Assembly: GCA_026122225.1 (NCBI GenBank) | Contig: JANEZZ010001850.1 | Span: forward strand, 310,001-374,000 | DNA from: Heloderma charlesbogerti | Lineage: Eukaryota > Chordata > Lepidosauria > Squamata > Helodermatidae | DNA: 64,000 nt | Direction: 5' to 3' | In this document: one piece after another, positions 23,846 to 33,574 of the stretch | Numbering within the stretch: the stretch's first letter is position 1 | How the letters are laid out: each line of letters opens with the position of its first letter | The notes under the pieces: generated by a model | Told to the model about the DNA's origin: nothing | The model's input: only the letters and a program-made list of their open reading frames with translations | The model's database searches: none | Translations under genes and position numbers: made by a program

Positions 23846-23877
23846 GATAGGCTACGTAAATAATTACGTAGCCTATC
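23846..23877. repeat. 32-bp palindrome, unit 3 of 4
   Basis: As unit 1, with centre GTAAATAATTACG. Arms pair over all but the central bases. Confidence 0.9.
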
Positions 23878-23920
23878 ACAGCTTCTGCAGAGACGCAAAT
23901 GGCGCCCCTGTGTTAGCCGT

Positions 23921-23952
23921 GATAGGCTACGTAAGTATTTACGTGGCCTATC
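23921..23952. repeat. 32-bp palindrome, unit 4 of 4
   Basis: As unit 1, with centre GTAAGTATTTACGTGG. Two arm mismatches. Confidence 0.9.
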
Positions 23953-24140
23953 ACAGCTATGAAGAGGAGGAAACGAATGGTGGCCGCAGGACGGCTGCCA
24001 TTCGCAAAGCAGCGTGGACGGGAGCAGGTAAGTGCTCCGTTTCGCACGCCTTTTGTGGGGTGGGGGCGGCAGGGACTTTGTCCCGTCCACCTTTCGTGGG
24101 TTGGGGGGGCGGGGGCTTTGTTCCGCAACGGATTTAGGGG

Positions 24141-24974
24141 TCACCGAGATCTGTTGCGGAATTCTCTGACATCCCTAGTCATCAAGCCCAGCACGTCGCA
24201 TGATGTGTTCTGCACGTCGCATGATGTGTTAAACCAGTCTGTTGTTCTGTGGTGTGTTCTTACCGTTGCTACTTGGCCGTTATACAGATTCCTCAGGAGG
24301 CAGGCAAGATGACTTGGTATCCCCATACCACCAAGAACTTGCCACAGTTTGTTATGATCCACACAGTCAAAGGCGTTAGAATAGTCAATAAAACAGAAAC
24401 AGATGTTTTTCTGAAACTCCCTGGCTTTCTCCATTATCCAGCGGATATTGGCAATTTGGTCTCTAGTTCCTCTGCCTTTCCTAAACCAAGCTTGTACATC
24501 TGGCAATTCTCATTCCATGAATTGCTGGAGTCTACCTTGCAAGATCTTGAGCATTACCTTACTGGCATGTGAAATAAGTGCCACTGTTCGATAGTTTGAA
24601 CATTCTTTGGTGCTTCCCTTTTTTGGTATGGGGATATAAGTTGATTTTTTCCAATCTGTTGGCCATTCTTGTGTTTTCCAAATTTGCTGGCATATGGCAT
24701 GCATCACCTTGACAGCATCATCTTGCAAGAAGATTTTAAACAGTTCAGCTGGGATGCCGTCATCTCCTGCTGCCTTGTTATTAGCAATGCTTCTTAAGGC
24801 CCATTCAACCTCACCCTTCAGGATGTCTGGCTCTAGCTCACTGATCACACCATCAAATCTATCCCCGATATTATTATCCTTCCTATACAGATCTTCCGTA
24901 TATTCTTGCCACCTTTTCTTGATCTCTTCTGCTTCTGTTAGGTCCTTGCCATCTTTGTTTTTGATCATACCCAT
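24141..24974 (-). pseudogene. BovB reverse transcriptase, finger/palm N-terminal part
   Basis: Two adjoining minus frames: 24974-24510 (linker, ILKGEVEWALRSIANNKAAG, then SNYRTVALISHASKVMLKIL) and 24506-24141 (RKGRGTRDQIANIRWIMEKA, FIDYSNAFDCVDHNKLWQVL). The F-x-D-x-x-x-A-F-D core is the first catalytic Asp region of the reverse transcriptase. A stop or frameshift divides the two. Downstream, the stretch normally between LLRNLY and YADD is shortened and replaced by a 21-bp tandem duplication before the hAT insertion. Confidence 0.85.
24194..24235. repeat. 21-bp tandem duplication inside BovB
   Basis: GCACGTCGCATGATGTGTT occurs twice in tandem (followed by CT and AA), right where the BovB coding sequence is shortened. 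Confidence 0.85.
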
Positions 24975-25207
24975 TTTTGCCTGGAATTTACCTCCAATGT
25001 TTCTAATTTTCTGGAAGAAGTCTCTTGTCCTTCCTATTCTATTATCTTGTTCCGCTTCCGCGCATTGTATGTTTAAAAATAATTCCTTATCTCTTCTGGA
25101 TAACCTCTGGAATTTTGCATTTAATTGGGCATATCTCTTCCTATCACTGTTGCCTTTTGTTTTCCTTCTTTCTTGGGCTGCTTCCAGTGTCTCAGCAGAC
25201 AGCCATC

Positions 25208-25303
25208 TTGTTCAGGAGGCGGCAACAAAAAACGTCCCAAAGAAAAAGAAAACCAAAGTTTTCTTTTTCTTTGGGACGTTTTTTGTTGCCGCCTCCTGAA
25301 CAA
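25208..25303. repeat. Perfect 46-bp inverted repeat with 4-base loop, in BovB
   Basis: Arms 25208-25253 and 25258-25303 are exact inverted complements, separated by CAAA. The arm is native BovB sequence (the Lys-rich PKKKKTK region) and the other arm is a copied, inverted insertion. Confidence 0.95.
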
Positions 25304-25880
25304 TGTTGCGAACTTCTGTCTATAGTTCTTCCGGGACCCTATCTACTAAATCTAGTCCCTTAAATCTATTCTTCACCTCCACTGCATATTCATTAGGAAT
25401 ATTCGTGAGCTCATATCTAACTGATCTGTGGGTCTTCCCTATTCTCTTTAGTCTGATTCTAAATTGTGCAATAAGAAGTTCGTGATCTGAACTACAATCA
25501 GCTCCAGGTCTTGTTTTTACCGACTGCATAGATGTCCGCCACTTTTGGCTACAAAGGATGTAGTCAATCTGATTTCGGTGTCGACCGTCTGGTGAAGTCC
25601 ATGTATAAAGTCATCTCTTAGGTTGTTGGAAGAGAGTGTTTGTTATGCACAGTGAGTTGTCTTGGCAAAATTCTATCAGATGCTTTGTGGTAATGTCATA
25701 ATGGAATGGACAATCTTTCAAGATTAGGTGCTATCGTACTAGGACATTTTAATGACAATGATTCGCATGCTGAGGTACAGGGATAACTCCCCCAGAGTCT
25801 TTCCTTAAGAGCTAGAGAAAAGAGTATTTCATTTCATCGAACACAAATATTTACCTGCTTGGTATCCCATTAGCTGTTAC

Positions 25881-26050
25881 CTTATATAGCTTGATGCTTT
25901 GAGTATATCCTCCTGTCCAAATTCAATATCTGAACAGTTCATCAAGTAATGCAGCTGAATCACCAGGAAGATGATCACAGATACATAAAAGCTGTTCATA
26001 GGGATTTTGGACTTTTTATCTCTAAATATAATGCATAGGGCCTTTGTTGC
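25881..26050 (-). CDS. MROH-family gene, coding exon 5
   Basis: A 170-base exon entered in phase 0 after TTCTGTTTCAG and left in phase 2 at ATAAG/GTAACA. It encodes ATKALCIIFRDKKSKIPMNS, then FYVSVIIFLVIQLHYLMNCS, and ends EDILKASSYI. The hydrophobic stretch VSVIIFLVIQLHYLM corresponds to the buried helix found at this place in the family, where other members read like PxLxLALLLQ. It is more likely a HEAT helix than a membrane segment. The exon lies only about 180 bases from the 5' edge of a BovB LINE that fills much of the next intron. Confidence 0.8.
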
Positions 26051-26487
26051 CTGAAACAGAATTTTAAACAACAATATTACTTCTGGACAATTCGACTGCT
26101 GTCTCACAAACATGTTATCACTCTTTATTTTGGTTCTCAGATCAGTGTAGTTTAACCCTGAAACCAGGGGTTAGGGTTGCTGTATGTAGTGTTATTCTAG
26201 CAAAAGCTGGAGACAAACATCCTAGAACTTTTCATGATCTTTTTTTCTTCCCTGGTTTTGTCATCTTTCTCTAAGGCCTAATTTCTGTAAATGGGTCATC
26301 TGCAAACTAAACAACCAATATTGCTGTGAGTGATGGCACTCTGGATTGCATAATGGAGCACACAGATGCTTCAGCACTGGCACATTGGAATATCATGGTA
26401 TAAAGTGCAAGTCTGACCACAAACTGTCCTATTTCAATAGTTTTAAGTGCAGGGCTGGCCCAATCCATTTGGTTGCTTGAGGAAATT

Positions 26488-26671
26488 ACTTACAGTGGTA
26501 GAGCAGATGCTTTGCATGCATAAGGTCCCAGGTTCAATCCCCGGCTTCTCCAGGTAGGGCTAGGAAAGAATCCTGCCTGAATCCCTGGAGAGCCTCTGCC
26601 AGTCAGTGTCAACAGTACTGGGCTAGATGGACCTATGGTCTGACTCAGTATAAAGCAGCTTCCTATGTTCC
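26488..26671 (+). repeat. tRNA-derived SINE (family A)
   Basis: Full-length plus copy: ACAGTGGTAGAGCAGATGC head, box B-like GGTTCAATCC, CCAGGTAGGGCTAGGAAAGA body, and tail ACTCAGTATAAAGCAGCTTC. Sits in an MROH intron. Confidence 0.8.
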
Positions 26672-26689
26672 AGTGTAGCCAACCAAACT

Positions 26690-27590
26690 GGCAGTTGAAT
26701 GTTACTTAAACAATGGGGGTTACACAGTGTACTTCAGAGCACTGGAGGCAGCAGGGTAGCTTAGGGGGCATGTGGCACAGGGCAGGTCTGTTCTCAAACA
26801 CCTTGCCTCTGCTCGTTCTCTGCTTAAATGCAATGCAGCAGCGCCAGATGATCAGAGCAATGCATATACCCAAATGATGCCTGCCAGAGTACAAACTCTG
26901 GGCAGATGCCTCTTGCTCAGTTAGGGGCATCTCCTAATGGCACGGTGATGCTTTGGAAATAGGCGACTAGGCGAGACAGACAAGAGAGACAGCCCAAGTC
27001 AGGAACAAGCAAGTATTGCTGCCATCAGGGCACCAGCTCTGAAGGCTGGAAATGGGCTTGCGAGGGATGGGGCAGCTCAGGAGGTACAGGGGTTCATCAC
27101 ATGGAGCTTTTATCCTGCTATTGAGATGGCTCTCTCTCGGACATTTGCGGACTCTTTACATGACGCAGTTACCATCCAAGGTGCCTCCTGCAATTTCCCC
27201 CAGGCTATCTTGTGTTTTCCTCCAACACAAAAAAAGTGATATTTTTTCCAGCCCATGAAACAGGAGTGCCATAACCTCCCAGTGAAATTCTCCAATAGTG
27301 GAAGAAACTGCTGCATCTGCCTGCTGTGGGCATTTGTTTTCAGTTGTTGGGGGTGCGGTCAGGATGACAAAGGCATTGAGGATGGGAGCGGGGTTGCACG
27401 GAAGGAGATCCGAGCAGATTTGACAGGCACGGGGGCAAGAATCGCCTGCCAACTGTGTCTACTGCCTCTGCATTTCTCAGTTGGAGGGAGAAGAGGGTAA
27501 AATGCCTCCCTGCAATGAAGGGAGACACATCTGATCCCCCACCCCATCAAGCTCAGAAGCAACGTCCTCTGTTGTTTCTGAGCACCCTAT
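26690..27590. other. Intronic sequence, no recognised exon
   Basis: Several overlapping frames on both strands at 27050-27560 are mutually exclusive shadows. The left part contains gaggca-type repeat phrases (AGGGGGCATGTGGCACAG, CTTGCTCAGTTAGGGGC) like 51600-51750. Confidence 0.35.
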
Positions 27591-27775
27591 TAAGTTCAGT
27601 GGGGCTTACTCCCATGTAAGTGTGCCGAGGGTTGCAGACTTACAGGGTGATCTTATGTCTACTCAGAAGTAAGTCCCAATGAATTCAGTGGGGCTTACTC
27701 CCACATAAGTGTTCCAAGGGTTGCAGACTTACAGCACAATCTCACATTTTATGTCTACTTAGAAGTAAGTCAGAG
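27590..27775. repeat. Tandemly duplicated short interspersed repeat
   Basis: Two adjacent copies of a unit of about 80-90 bases, each with CAGTGGGGCTTACTCCCA, TAAGTGT, GGGTTGCAGACTTACAG and TTATGTCTACT.AGAAGTAAG. The start of a third follows. Confidence 0.75.
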
Positions 27776-27969
27776 GTTTCCTGGGGGTTGCAAGAAAACA
27801 GTACAGCAGAAGTTATGCTATGAAAACAAGATTCCTCCCCCTCCTTTGCACACATACTAGGAAGAGAGGGAGGCACTCCCTCAGTTCAAACCATGTGGCT
27901 GCTGTGTAAAGAAGCCCTTCCTAATCCTGCAAAGAAAATGAAAGCAGAAAGCTCTGGAAAGTATGTGGG

Positions 27970-28070
27970 TTTTTGCTTAATACTGAGACACCCACAGGAA
28001 GCTGCAGCGGCTTCCCAAACTGCCTGAGGCAGTTACTTCACTCTGCCTAATGGTAGGGCCAGCCCCAAAG
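27970..28070. repeat. Fragment of the gaggca-family repeat
   Basis: Has AAACTGCCTGAGGCAGTTAC and CTAATGGTAGGGCCAGCCCC, the end signature of the family seen at 40405. Confidence 0.4.
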
Positions 28071-28203
28071 TGCACTTTAGCTCTCCATTGGATTGTGGCT
28101 CTTGATCACAGTTAGGCATCTTTCTAGATCACCGTGTGTGCTCTTTCACAGTGCAGCTTGTCACACGTGGAGGTAAGTAAATAATACATCTTTTGTTGCT
28201 CAC

Positions 28204-28369
28204 TGCTAGCGGTAGAAGGGAGGAATTATCCTTGAACTTTGTGTCCAAATCAGGGCATTCACTGCTGAGGCAAGGTTTTCTTTTCAGCATGTCAAGAAGT
28301 TTTGCAAGAACCTGGAGTCTGACAGGCTGTTTAGCTTGGCCCAGAGCTTCCCAAATTTGAGTGACATGC
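28204..28369 (-). CDS. MROH-family gene, coding exon 4
   Basis: A 166-base exon entered in phase 2 after TTTAATTTCAG and left in phase 0 at GCA/GTGAGC. It completes the Arg codon of exon 3 and reads HVTQIWEALGQAKQPVRLQV, then LAKLLDMLKRKP, and a polar linker ending SSLLPLA. The x-x-IWxxLG motif directly after the DR of the previous exon is the order seen in MROH proteins, where the equivalent region has a conserved Trp. A CA-rich microsatellite and a SINE-rich intron lie nearby. Confidence 0.82.
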
Positions 28370-29454
28370 CTGAAATTAAAACAACAAATAAACAAAACAA
28401 ATACATACTAATACAGATACAATCATTGCTAATTTCTTCCCCTTGCCACATGACTAGTATGATCTAAAGTGTGGTTTTGTAGACACACACACACATATAC
28501 AGAGAAATCAGTAAATGAACAAGATGTACCCACGGTCGCCATCAAGGATAGGCCTGGTCAGACACGTACCCACACCCCAGCAAGGGCCCACTGACAAGAG
28601 CCCCTGGAGTTGTTCCTCCTCTTCATCACTGCAACCTGTTATTCACCTGCCTCTTGCTCTGGCTGAGATAATAGTGGTGGTGAGAATGAGGGACAGTCTC
28701 CCTGTTTGCTCACTGGCTCTCTGCCTGTCAAGCAAGCAAGAGGTAGCAATGATGAGAAAGAGGAAGAGGAGCAATAGCAGCTAGTGACAATGGCAGTGAG
28801 AAGGTATGCTCACTGAGGGAGGGAGCTCGTTGATGGTGTCTTGCCTAAGGTCCCCCCAAAACCTGCAGTCAGCACTGGTTGTGACCAACAGATCTGGAAG
28901 TTTGTTTACCACTAAGGATCACAAATGATTTGCTGTCAGATTTCCACACTCACCTTTTCAACCATGAAGGTAGAAACTTTTTTTTTTTTTTTTTGCATTG
29001 ACATCAGTCTAGCAACACCCCCTCCTCACCAGACTGCACAAAGCACCCTAGAGGCAGCCTTTCACCCATCCTGTTTCTCTGGTGTATAGTACTCATCATT
29101 CTTTTGTTGATGTACATTTTTCACATTCTTCTCCAATATCCCCCTTCTCTATTTGTGTAACACTTGCTGCCTTGTATTTTTAGTATTTTGAGCAGAAGAT
29201 GGTTCACTCAGCATACTGCTACAGCATAGATCACTACCCTGAGGACTCAGTTGGACAATGTGGCAGAATACAAATAACATACAATGGATCACGCAAAAAT
29301 AAATAAATTGTCCTGTAAACTAGTCAATATTTAGTCTTCCATGAGCAGCCTAAGTATGCCTCTGGGAGGCAATCTTATAATGCAATACCTTCAGAGCAGC
29401 AAACTTCTCCTCTAAGACTGTCATGCCAATGCAGCTTGCATATAACTGAGCTTC

Positions 29455-29540
29455 ATGCAATGCAATCCTATGCATGTTTACTCAGAAGTAACTTATTGTG
29501 TTCAGTGGGGCTTACTTCTTATTAAGTGCATTTAGGATTT
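29455..29540. repeat. Short interspersed repeat (AGTAAGYCYYACTG type)
   Basis: GCAATCCTATGCATGTTTAC, CAGAAGTAAC and CAGTGGGGCTTACTTC in order. A clean copy. Confidence 0.65.
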
Positions 29541-29592
29541 CAGACTTCAGAATGTTGCTGTCCAGAAAATGGCTCCTCTTTTCTATTTGTGT

Positions 29593-29728
29593 AGACCAGA
29601 CTCCCAAACCTGGTGCCCTCCAGATGTTTTCGACTACGACTCCCAGAATGCCTGACCATCAGCCATGCTAGCTGCAGCTGATGGGATTTAAAGTCCAGAA
29701 CATCTGGATCAGGTTGGGGAAGGCTGGT
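29593..29728. mobile_element. Foldback MITE (CTCCAGATGT family)
   Basis: Ends CAAACCTGGTGCCCTCCAGA and the complement of TCTGGATCAGGTTGGGGAAG are inverted. The interior is CGACTCCCAGAATGCCTGAC / AGCTGATGGGATTTAAAGTC. Confidence 0.75.
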
Positions 29729-29852
29729 GCGGATCAATCCCTGGAGCTCAGCCCTCATGGTTCTAAGTTAGGAGACTGAATATGCTGCTTCAGCACATCA
29801 GACCCAGGATTCTTCACCTAATGCTACCAACTCACTTGATTAGGGAGGAGAA

Positions 29853-30041
29853 AGGGACACAGCTTAGTAGCAGAGCACATGCTTTCCGTGCAGAAGGTCC
29901 CACATTCAATCCCTGACTTTTCCAAGTAAGGACAGGAAAGACCGGTCTGAAACCCTGGGGAACTTTTGCTGGCCAGGGTAGACAATACTGAGCTAGATGG
30001 ACAGATGCTCTGACTCAGTGTAAGACAGCTTCTTATGTTTC
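29853..30041 (+). repeat. tRNA-derived SINE (family A)
   Basis: Plus copy with head CTTAGTAGCAGAGCACATGC, box B-like CATTCAATCC and tail GTAAGACAGCTTCTTATGTT. Confidence 0.78.
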
Positions 30042-30067
30042 ACTTGGCTGATGCAGATGATGGTAAC

Positions 30068-30190
30068 ACCACTGGAGGCAATGTGTGACCCTCAAGGTGG
30101 TTTGGCCTAAAACTCCCATCAGACTTAGCCAGCATTTGATGATGGGAGTTGTAGGCCAAAACATCTGGAGGGCCACAAGCTGCCTGCCCT
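30068..30190. mobile_element. Foldback MITE (GGCCTAAAACTCCCATC type)
   Basis: ACTCCCATCAGACTTAGCCA is mirrored by GATGGGAGTTGTAGGCCAAA, with CATCTGGAGGGCCACAAGC at the right end. Most similar to 38602-38725. Confidence 0.7.
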
Positions 30191-30427
30191 GGACTGAAGG
30201 GCTCTGCAGACTGCTGGCTTCTCATGGCAGTGAAGGGGCTTCATAAGCATATACCCCAAGCTGGTATACCTTGGTGTACCCTTGCCTTTGGTCTAAAGGT
30301 TCCCATGAATAAGATAAAGAAAAACCTTGGGGTGACAACTGCCTCACTTCAGGTGCTACACCAAGATAGCCGCTCAACCTTCCTGTCAGTTCAGTGGAAC
30401 TGAATTGCCAGTAATCTATACATTGGT

Positions 30428-30476
30428 TAAATTTATTTATTTATTTATTTCTATACCGCCCAATAGCCAGAGCTCT
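30428..30476 (-). repeat. LINE/SINE 3' tail remnant
   Basis: A TTTA repeat run followed by CTATACCGCCCAATAGCC, the inverted form of the GGTATAGAAATGTAATAAAT tail of L2-like elements in this window. Confidence 0.55.
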
Positions 30477-30688
30477 TACTACTACTTACTTACTACTAAA
30501 TAAGTGATAAAGGGTACATTTATCCACAATATTCTGGTAAAAGCTATGAATGGCAGGGTATTTGGAAGATGGAGTCAGCTACATTGTTGTTGGCTTGGTC
30601 CACCGATTTCTCCAGCAGAGGCAGCAGGTGAAGAAACTTCCTTATAACTTCTCCCTTGGGAACCATGGACATCAGCTCAATTCCTCAC

Positions 30689-30843
30689 CTGTCGCAAAGC
30701 AGTGAGAGCCTCAGAAGACTTGAAATGGCTTCATCTGTGTGTTTTTCAGCCAGAAGGCACACAGCCCCTATGGCTGCTTCTCTTGCACTAGGTTCCTGGA
30801 TAGCACGCAGGTGGAAATAAATAATCTCAATGATTTCTGGCAC
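30689..30843 (-). CDS. MROH-family gene, coding exon 3 (conserved HEAT-like block)
   Basis: A 155-base exon entered in phase 0 after TTTTTTTTCCAG and left in phase 2 at AG/GTGAGG. It begins VPEIIEIIYFHLRAIQEPSA and continues through REAAIGAVCLLAEKHTDEAI to SSLLRLSLLCDR. This pattern is typical of the N-terminal part of MROH1/MROH2-type proteins: a helix ending in xxLLxxxLxxDR after a run of Ala/Leu-rich helices. The final codon is completed by the next exon. This and the 19.3-kb exon are the strongest pieces of evidence for the family assignment. Confidence 0.85.
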
Positions 30844-32347
30844 CTGGAAAAAAAACAAAACATACAAGGGCTTGTCACTGATGATTCTTCCATGGTTTCT
30901 GATGCTTGTTCCCATTTATATTTTCGGTCCTCATTTATGAAGACAGCAGTGCTTGGCATCTGGGTGAGACTGGTTGGCAGTGCAGCAGATAACATAACTG
31001 TTACGAAAAATGGCAGTGCTCTTTTCATAACGAGGTTAGAAGACCATGTCTGCATCTTGCGAGCTGTAATGATGAGGTATGCTGCACCTCCAACCAGTAG
31101 GTGGTGCTGCACTATTTCCTTAGTACTTAGGTACTGTTCTGTATGTTCTGATCCAAGAAGAATCTTGAAGTTTAGACATTTTCTAGACATGGTTGTGACT
31201 AGAATGGCTCACACTATACTGAACAAACCATGGTTTTTAAACACAAGCATTACAGTTAGTGATTGGGTTGAATGCAGAATTGGGGGATGTTGGAATATGA
31301 AACTCCCCCAGTGTGGACAGCTTCACACCATTGCACCTGAGTCATGCTCAGACTGCTCTGAATTTGGATCCTTCTCATAACTGGGCTCCTTCTTGCTGCT
31401 AGGCATCCCCTCCCTGCCTGTACTACACACCCCTTCCAAGCAGAAAATGCCCTTGAGAAGCAGGAGGGGGTAACCGGCAGCAGCAGAGAGGGCTTGCTAT
31501 TCAGAAAGGAGGTGTCACTTCCTGTTAAAGAGCAGCCAGCAGTGCATCTTCTACATCTGATGAGTCCTCCCTACTGTTGTGCATCCCTCTACTTTCTCAA
31601 GGGTAACTTTTTTGCTTTGAAAGAGGGTGGTGGAACTGCCGGAGATAGGTTTGTGGGCACTTCATTATTGTTTTCCAAGCTGCCTTGGAAAACCTCAAAA
31701 AGAGTTGAGGCTGGGGGGGGGGGGATTCCTAGGAAAGCTAAAAAAGAAAAAAAAGGATTTGGAGGTGAGCCAAGGGGGCTTGTCTGTCACTAATACTTAC
31801 CTTCTTTTCCAGTGGAATTCTAGCGCCATTGATTGATGTGGCCTTGGAGTGTATTTGGAGGGGCCTTTGCACTTGCAATTTGGCATAGGGCCATAGACTG
31901 CTCTACCCCTTGGTATAATGTATATCAAGGGGTAGATCAGGGTGGGCGATGCGCAGCTAGTGGGTCATGTATGGCTCCCACTGCCCCTTCAATTGTAAAA
32001 AAATAAAAACTAAAATGGCTTCAGAAACAGCATGTTCAGCAGTACCTGGCATAAGTGGGCAGAACTTGGAACTACTGTCCTATGTATCTCTGACATCATC
32101 ATGATTTGAAACATCTGCTGAAGTTACTCCAGAACCTTAGAGGCAATACCCTGCTAATGTGAAGAAACCACCTGACAGGCTACACCTGTAACCGGGCTAG
32201 CAGATCAGCCAGCAAATGAGAGAGAGCCAAGTAGTTTTCCTAGTTTATAAGTGTTAAATATTATCTCGTCAAATGTGATATTAGGGTATTCTTAAATAAG
32301 AAGTAGGGGAAGAACTGTTGAGTACGTTCCATATCAAGCATACAGAG

Positions 32348-32730
32348 CAGGGATGGGAAACCACTTGCCCAAGGGCCAGATGCGGTCCTGGGGGTTCCCC
32401 ATCTGGCCCACAAGCGTCTTCTGCTGTTATATCTGATCAGTGATTGAAGATAAGTGTATTTAAAGGCACTTTAAATACCCTGCATAGAACTGAGCTGTGT
32501 TTTACAGGCATGACAGCTGTTACACTGGAGCTTACTCCTGAGTAGGTGTGCAAAGATTTGAGCTGTGGCTTGCATGCTTGGTGGGAAAATGTGCAAATTA
32601 GTACACATGACATATGGCTTCACGCACTTCACTTTGGCCTCACCAACTCTGCCTTTGGCCCCACCCACTGCTGGAACACATTCTTTGAGACCCTTCCCCA
32701 ATTGGTATTTTGTCCTGAGGCCAAAAAAGG
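32348..32730. repeat. hAT-MITE-like repeat (GGGCCAGAT type)
   Basis: Starts CAGGGATGGGAAACC and GGGCCAGATGCGGTCCTGGG. The right part has CCTGAGGCCAAAAAAGG. The layout (ratio-of-halves, GGCCCCACCCACTGCTGGAA near the end) parallels 40984-41340. Exact right end unclear. Confidence 0.5.
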
Positions 32731-32742
32731 TTTGCCTCTAGA

Positions 32743-32875
32743 GCAGGGGTGGGCAGAAGGTAGATCTCCAAAGGTTTTTCACTTCAGCTCCCCAAAGCCC
32801 CTGCCAGCATAGCCAATGGTCAGGAATTCTGGGAGTTGAAACATCTGGAGATCTACTTTCTGCCCACGCCTTCCC
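32743..32875. mobile_element. Foldback MITE (CAGGGGTGGGCAGAAGG type)
   Basis: The left end CAGGGGTGGGCAGAAGGTAG and the right end CTACTTTCTGCCCACGCC are inverted, with TCCAAAG / CATCTGGAGATC inside. A truncated relative lies at 18735-18780. Confidence 0.65.
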
Positions 32876-33073
32876 TAGGGGGCTTCAGTTGTCTCTGTGT
32901 TAGTTCAGAATAATGCAAGGCTGAAAATAAAATATCTTACTAACAAGCAACTGCTGCTCCAGTACTCTGTCTCCTGATTTCATCACTAGGGCCCACAGAA
33001 ATAACATATGCAGCCCCGATTTCTGAAACCCACAGTAGGAAAAAAACCCTGCAACTTTCTCATTTCTTTGTAC

Positions 33074-33226
33074 CTTTCCCCTCAGTTTGTTCTTCTCTTT
33101 CTTCAGGACTGAATTCAACATAGCTGCAGCTGCCTGGATACTGGTTTTGTCTGTGTCCCTCAGGCTAGCCACAGCTAAAAGTACCTGACCAGTCACTGTG
33201 GCTGTTGCATCAGCTTGTTGAGGTCT
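33074..33226 (-). CDS. MROH-family gene, coding exon 2 (first helical repeats)
   Basis: A 153-base exon of 51 codons, phase 0 at both ends, between a TTTATTTCAG acceptor and an AAAG/GTACAAAG donor. It reads RPQQADATATVTGQVLLAVA and then a KTSIQAAAAMLNSVLKKEKN segment. The amphipathic, Ala/Leu-rich pattern fits the start of the armadillo/HEAT-like repeats that make up MROH proteins. Phases match the exons on both sides without any frame adjustment, which supports a functional splice unit. The adjacent intron toward 35 kb holds several repeats (foldback MITEs and a 0.38-kb MITE). Confidence 0.8.
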
Positions 33227-33574
33227 CTGAAATAAATCAAGAAGAGGACGTTTTGGGTGATTCTTCTGCAAATGTCAGTACTCAACATGGGTGACTCCAG
33301 CCTCATCCTTTTTGTTCTTTTTTAAACAACTTTAAATGTTTGCTAAAATTGCCCAGCATTATAAAGAAATGTGGCAGGCAAGTCTTTCTTATCTCCAATG
33401 CTTTTGCCCCCCCCCCCATTAACTATTAGTTTGAGTTTTGAGATGTTTGTCCTGCATGGGACTCGGCAGGGGGAGGGAAGGCGGAAGCACAGTGGAAGGA
33501 GAAGGGAACTGCAGTTATGTCTGGGAATGGAGCTGGAGAGATTCCATAAAGTGGTTCCAATGTCATGGGCTAAT

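Larger units (their letters stand above)
23452..24177. mobile_element. hAT-like non-autonomous element made of palindromes, inserted in BovB
   Basis: Starts TAGGGATGT and ends ACATCCCTA (9-bp terminal inverted repeats). It is flanked by ATCATCAA (23444-23451) and GTCATCAA (24178-24185), an 8-bp duplication with one mismatch; 8-bp duplications are the hAT signature. The interior carries four copies of a palindrome of the GATAGGCTACGTAAA type and further inverted repeats with CGCAAATGGCG-like arms, separated by G/C homopolymer tracts. It has no transposase. The 356-codon plus frame crossing it is an accident of palindromic and antisense-BovB sequence. Confidence 0.85.
22616..25690 (-). mobile_element. 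BovB (RTE-clade) LINE, 5'-truncated, minus strand
   Basis: Read on the minus strand it runs from the late endonuclease region (about 25690) to the typical BovB 3' end with TTGTTGTTG-like sequence at 22616. Recognisable blocks in order are TRPGADCSSDHELLIAQF, GLDLVDRVPEEL, EAEEIKKRWQEYTEDLY, ECSNYRTVALISHASKVMLK, RGTRDQIANIRWIMEKAREF, NNLRYADDTTLMAESEEEL and RRSNQSILQEVKPDCSLKGM. YADD is the reverse-transcriptase active site. The copy is dead: it lacks the endonuclease N-terminus, has frameshifts, a 46-bp inverted duplication at 25208-25303, a small deletion at about 24190, and a hAT-like insertion at 23452-24177. It lies within an intron of the MROH gene in the same orientation. Confidence 0.92.

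Noticed and set aside
23640..23952. CRISPR-like array, because of four similar palindromes at roughly regular spacing
   Set aside because: Units are unevenly spaced, the spacers share inverted repeats and homopolymers, and the setting is a transposon in a vertebrate intron.
23067..24137. 356-codon plus-strand open frame
   Set aside because: It is antisense to BovB reverse transcriptase in its first part and runs through palindromic hAT-like sequence in its second. It has no domain of its own.
24694..25299. 201-codon plus-strand open frame
   Set aside because: Antisense to the BovB linker region and to the inverted 46-bp repeat.
25877..26113. Membrane protein, suggested by the hydrophobic FYVSVIIFLVIQLHYL segment
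   Set aside because: The segment sits at the position of a buried HEAT helix in MROH proteins and the exon is part of that gene.
30739..31380. 213-codon plus-strand open frame
   Set aside because: Overlaps MROH exon 3 in antisense; no motifs and no splice support.
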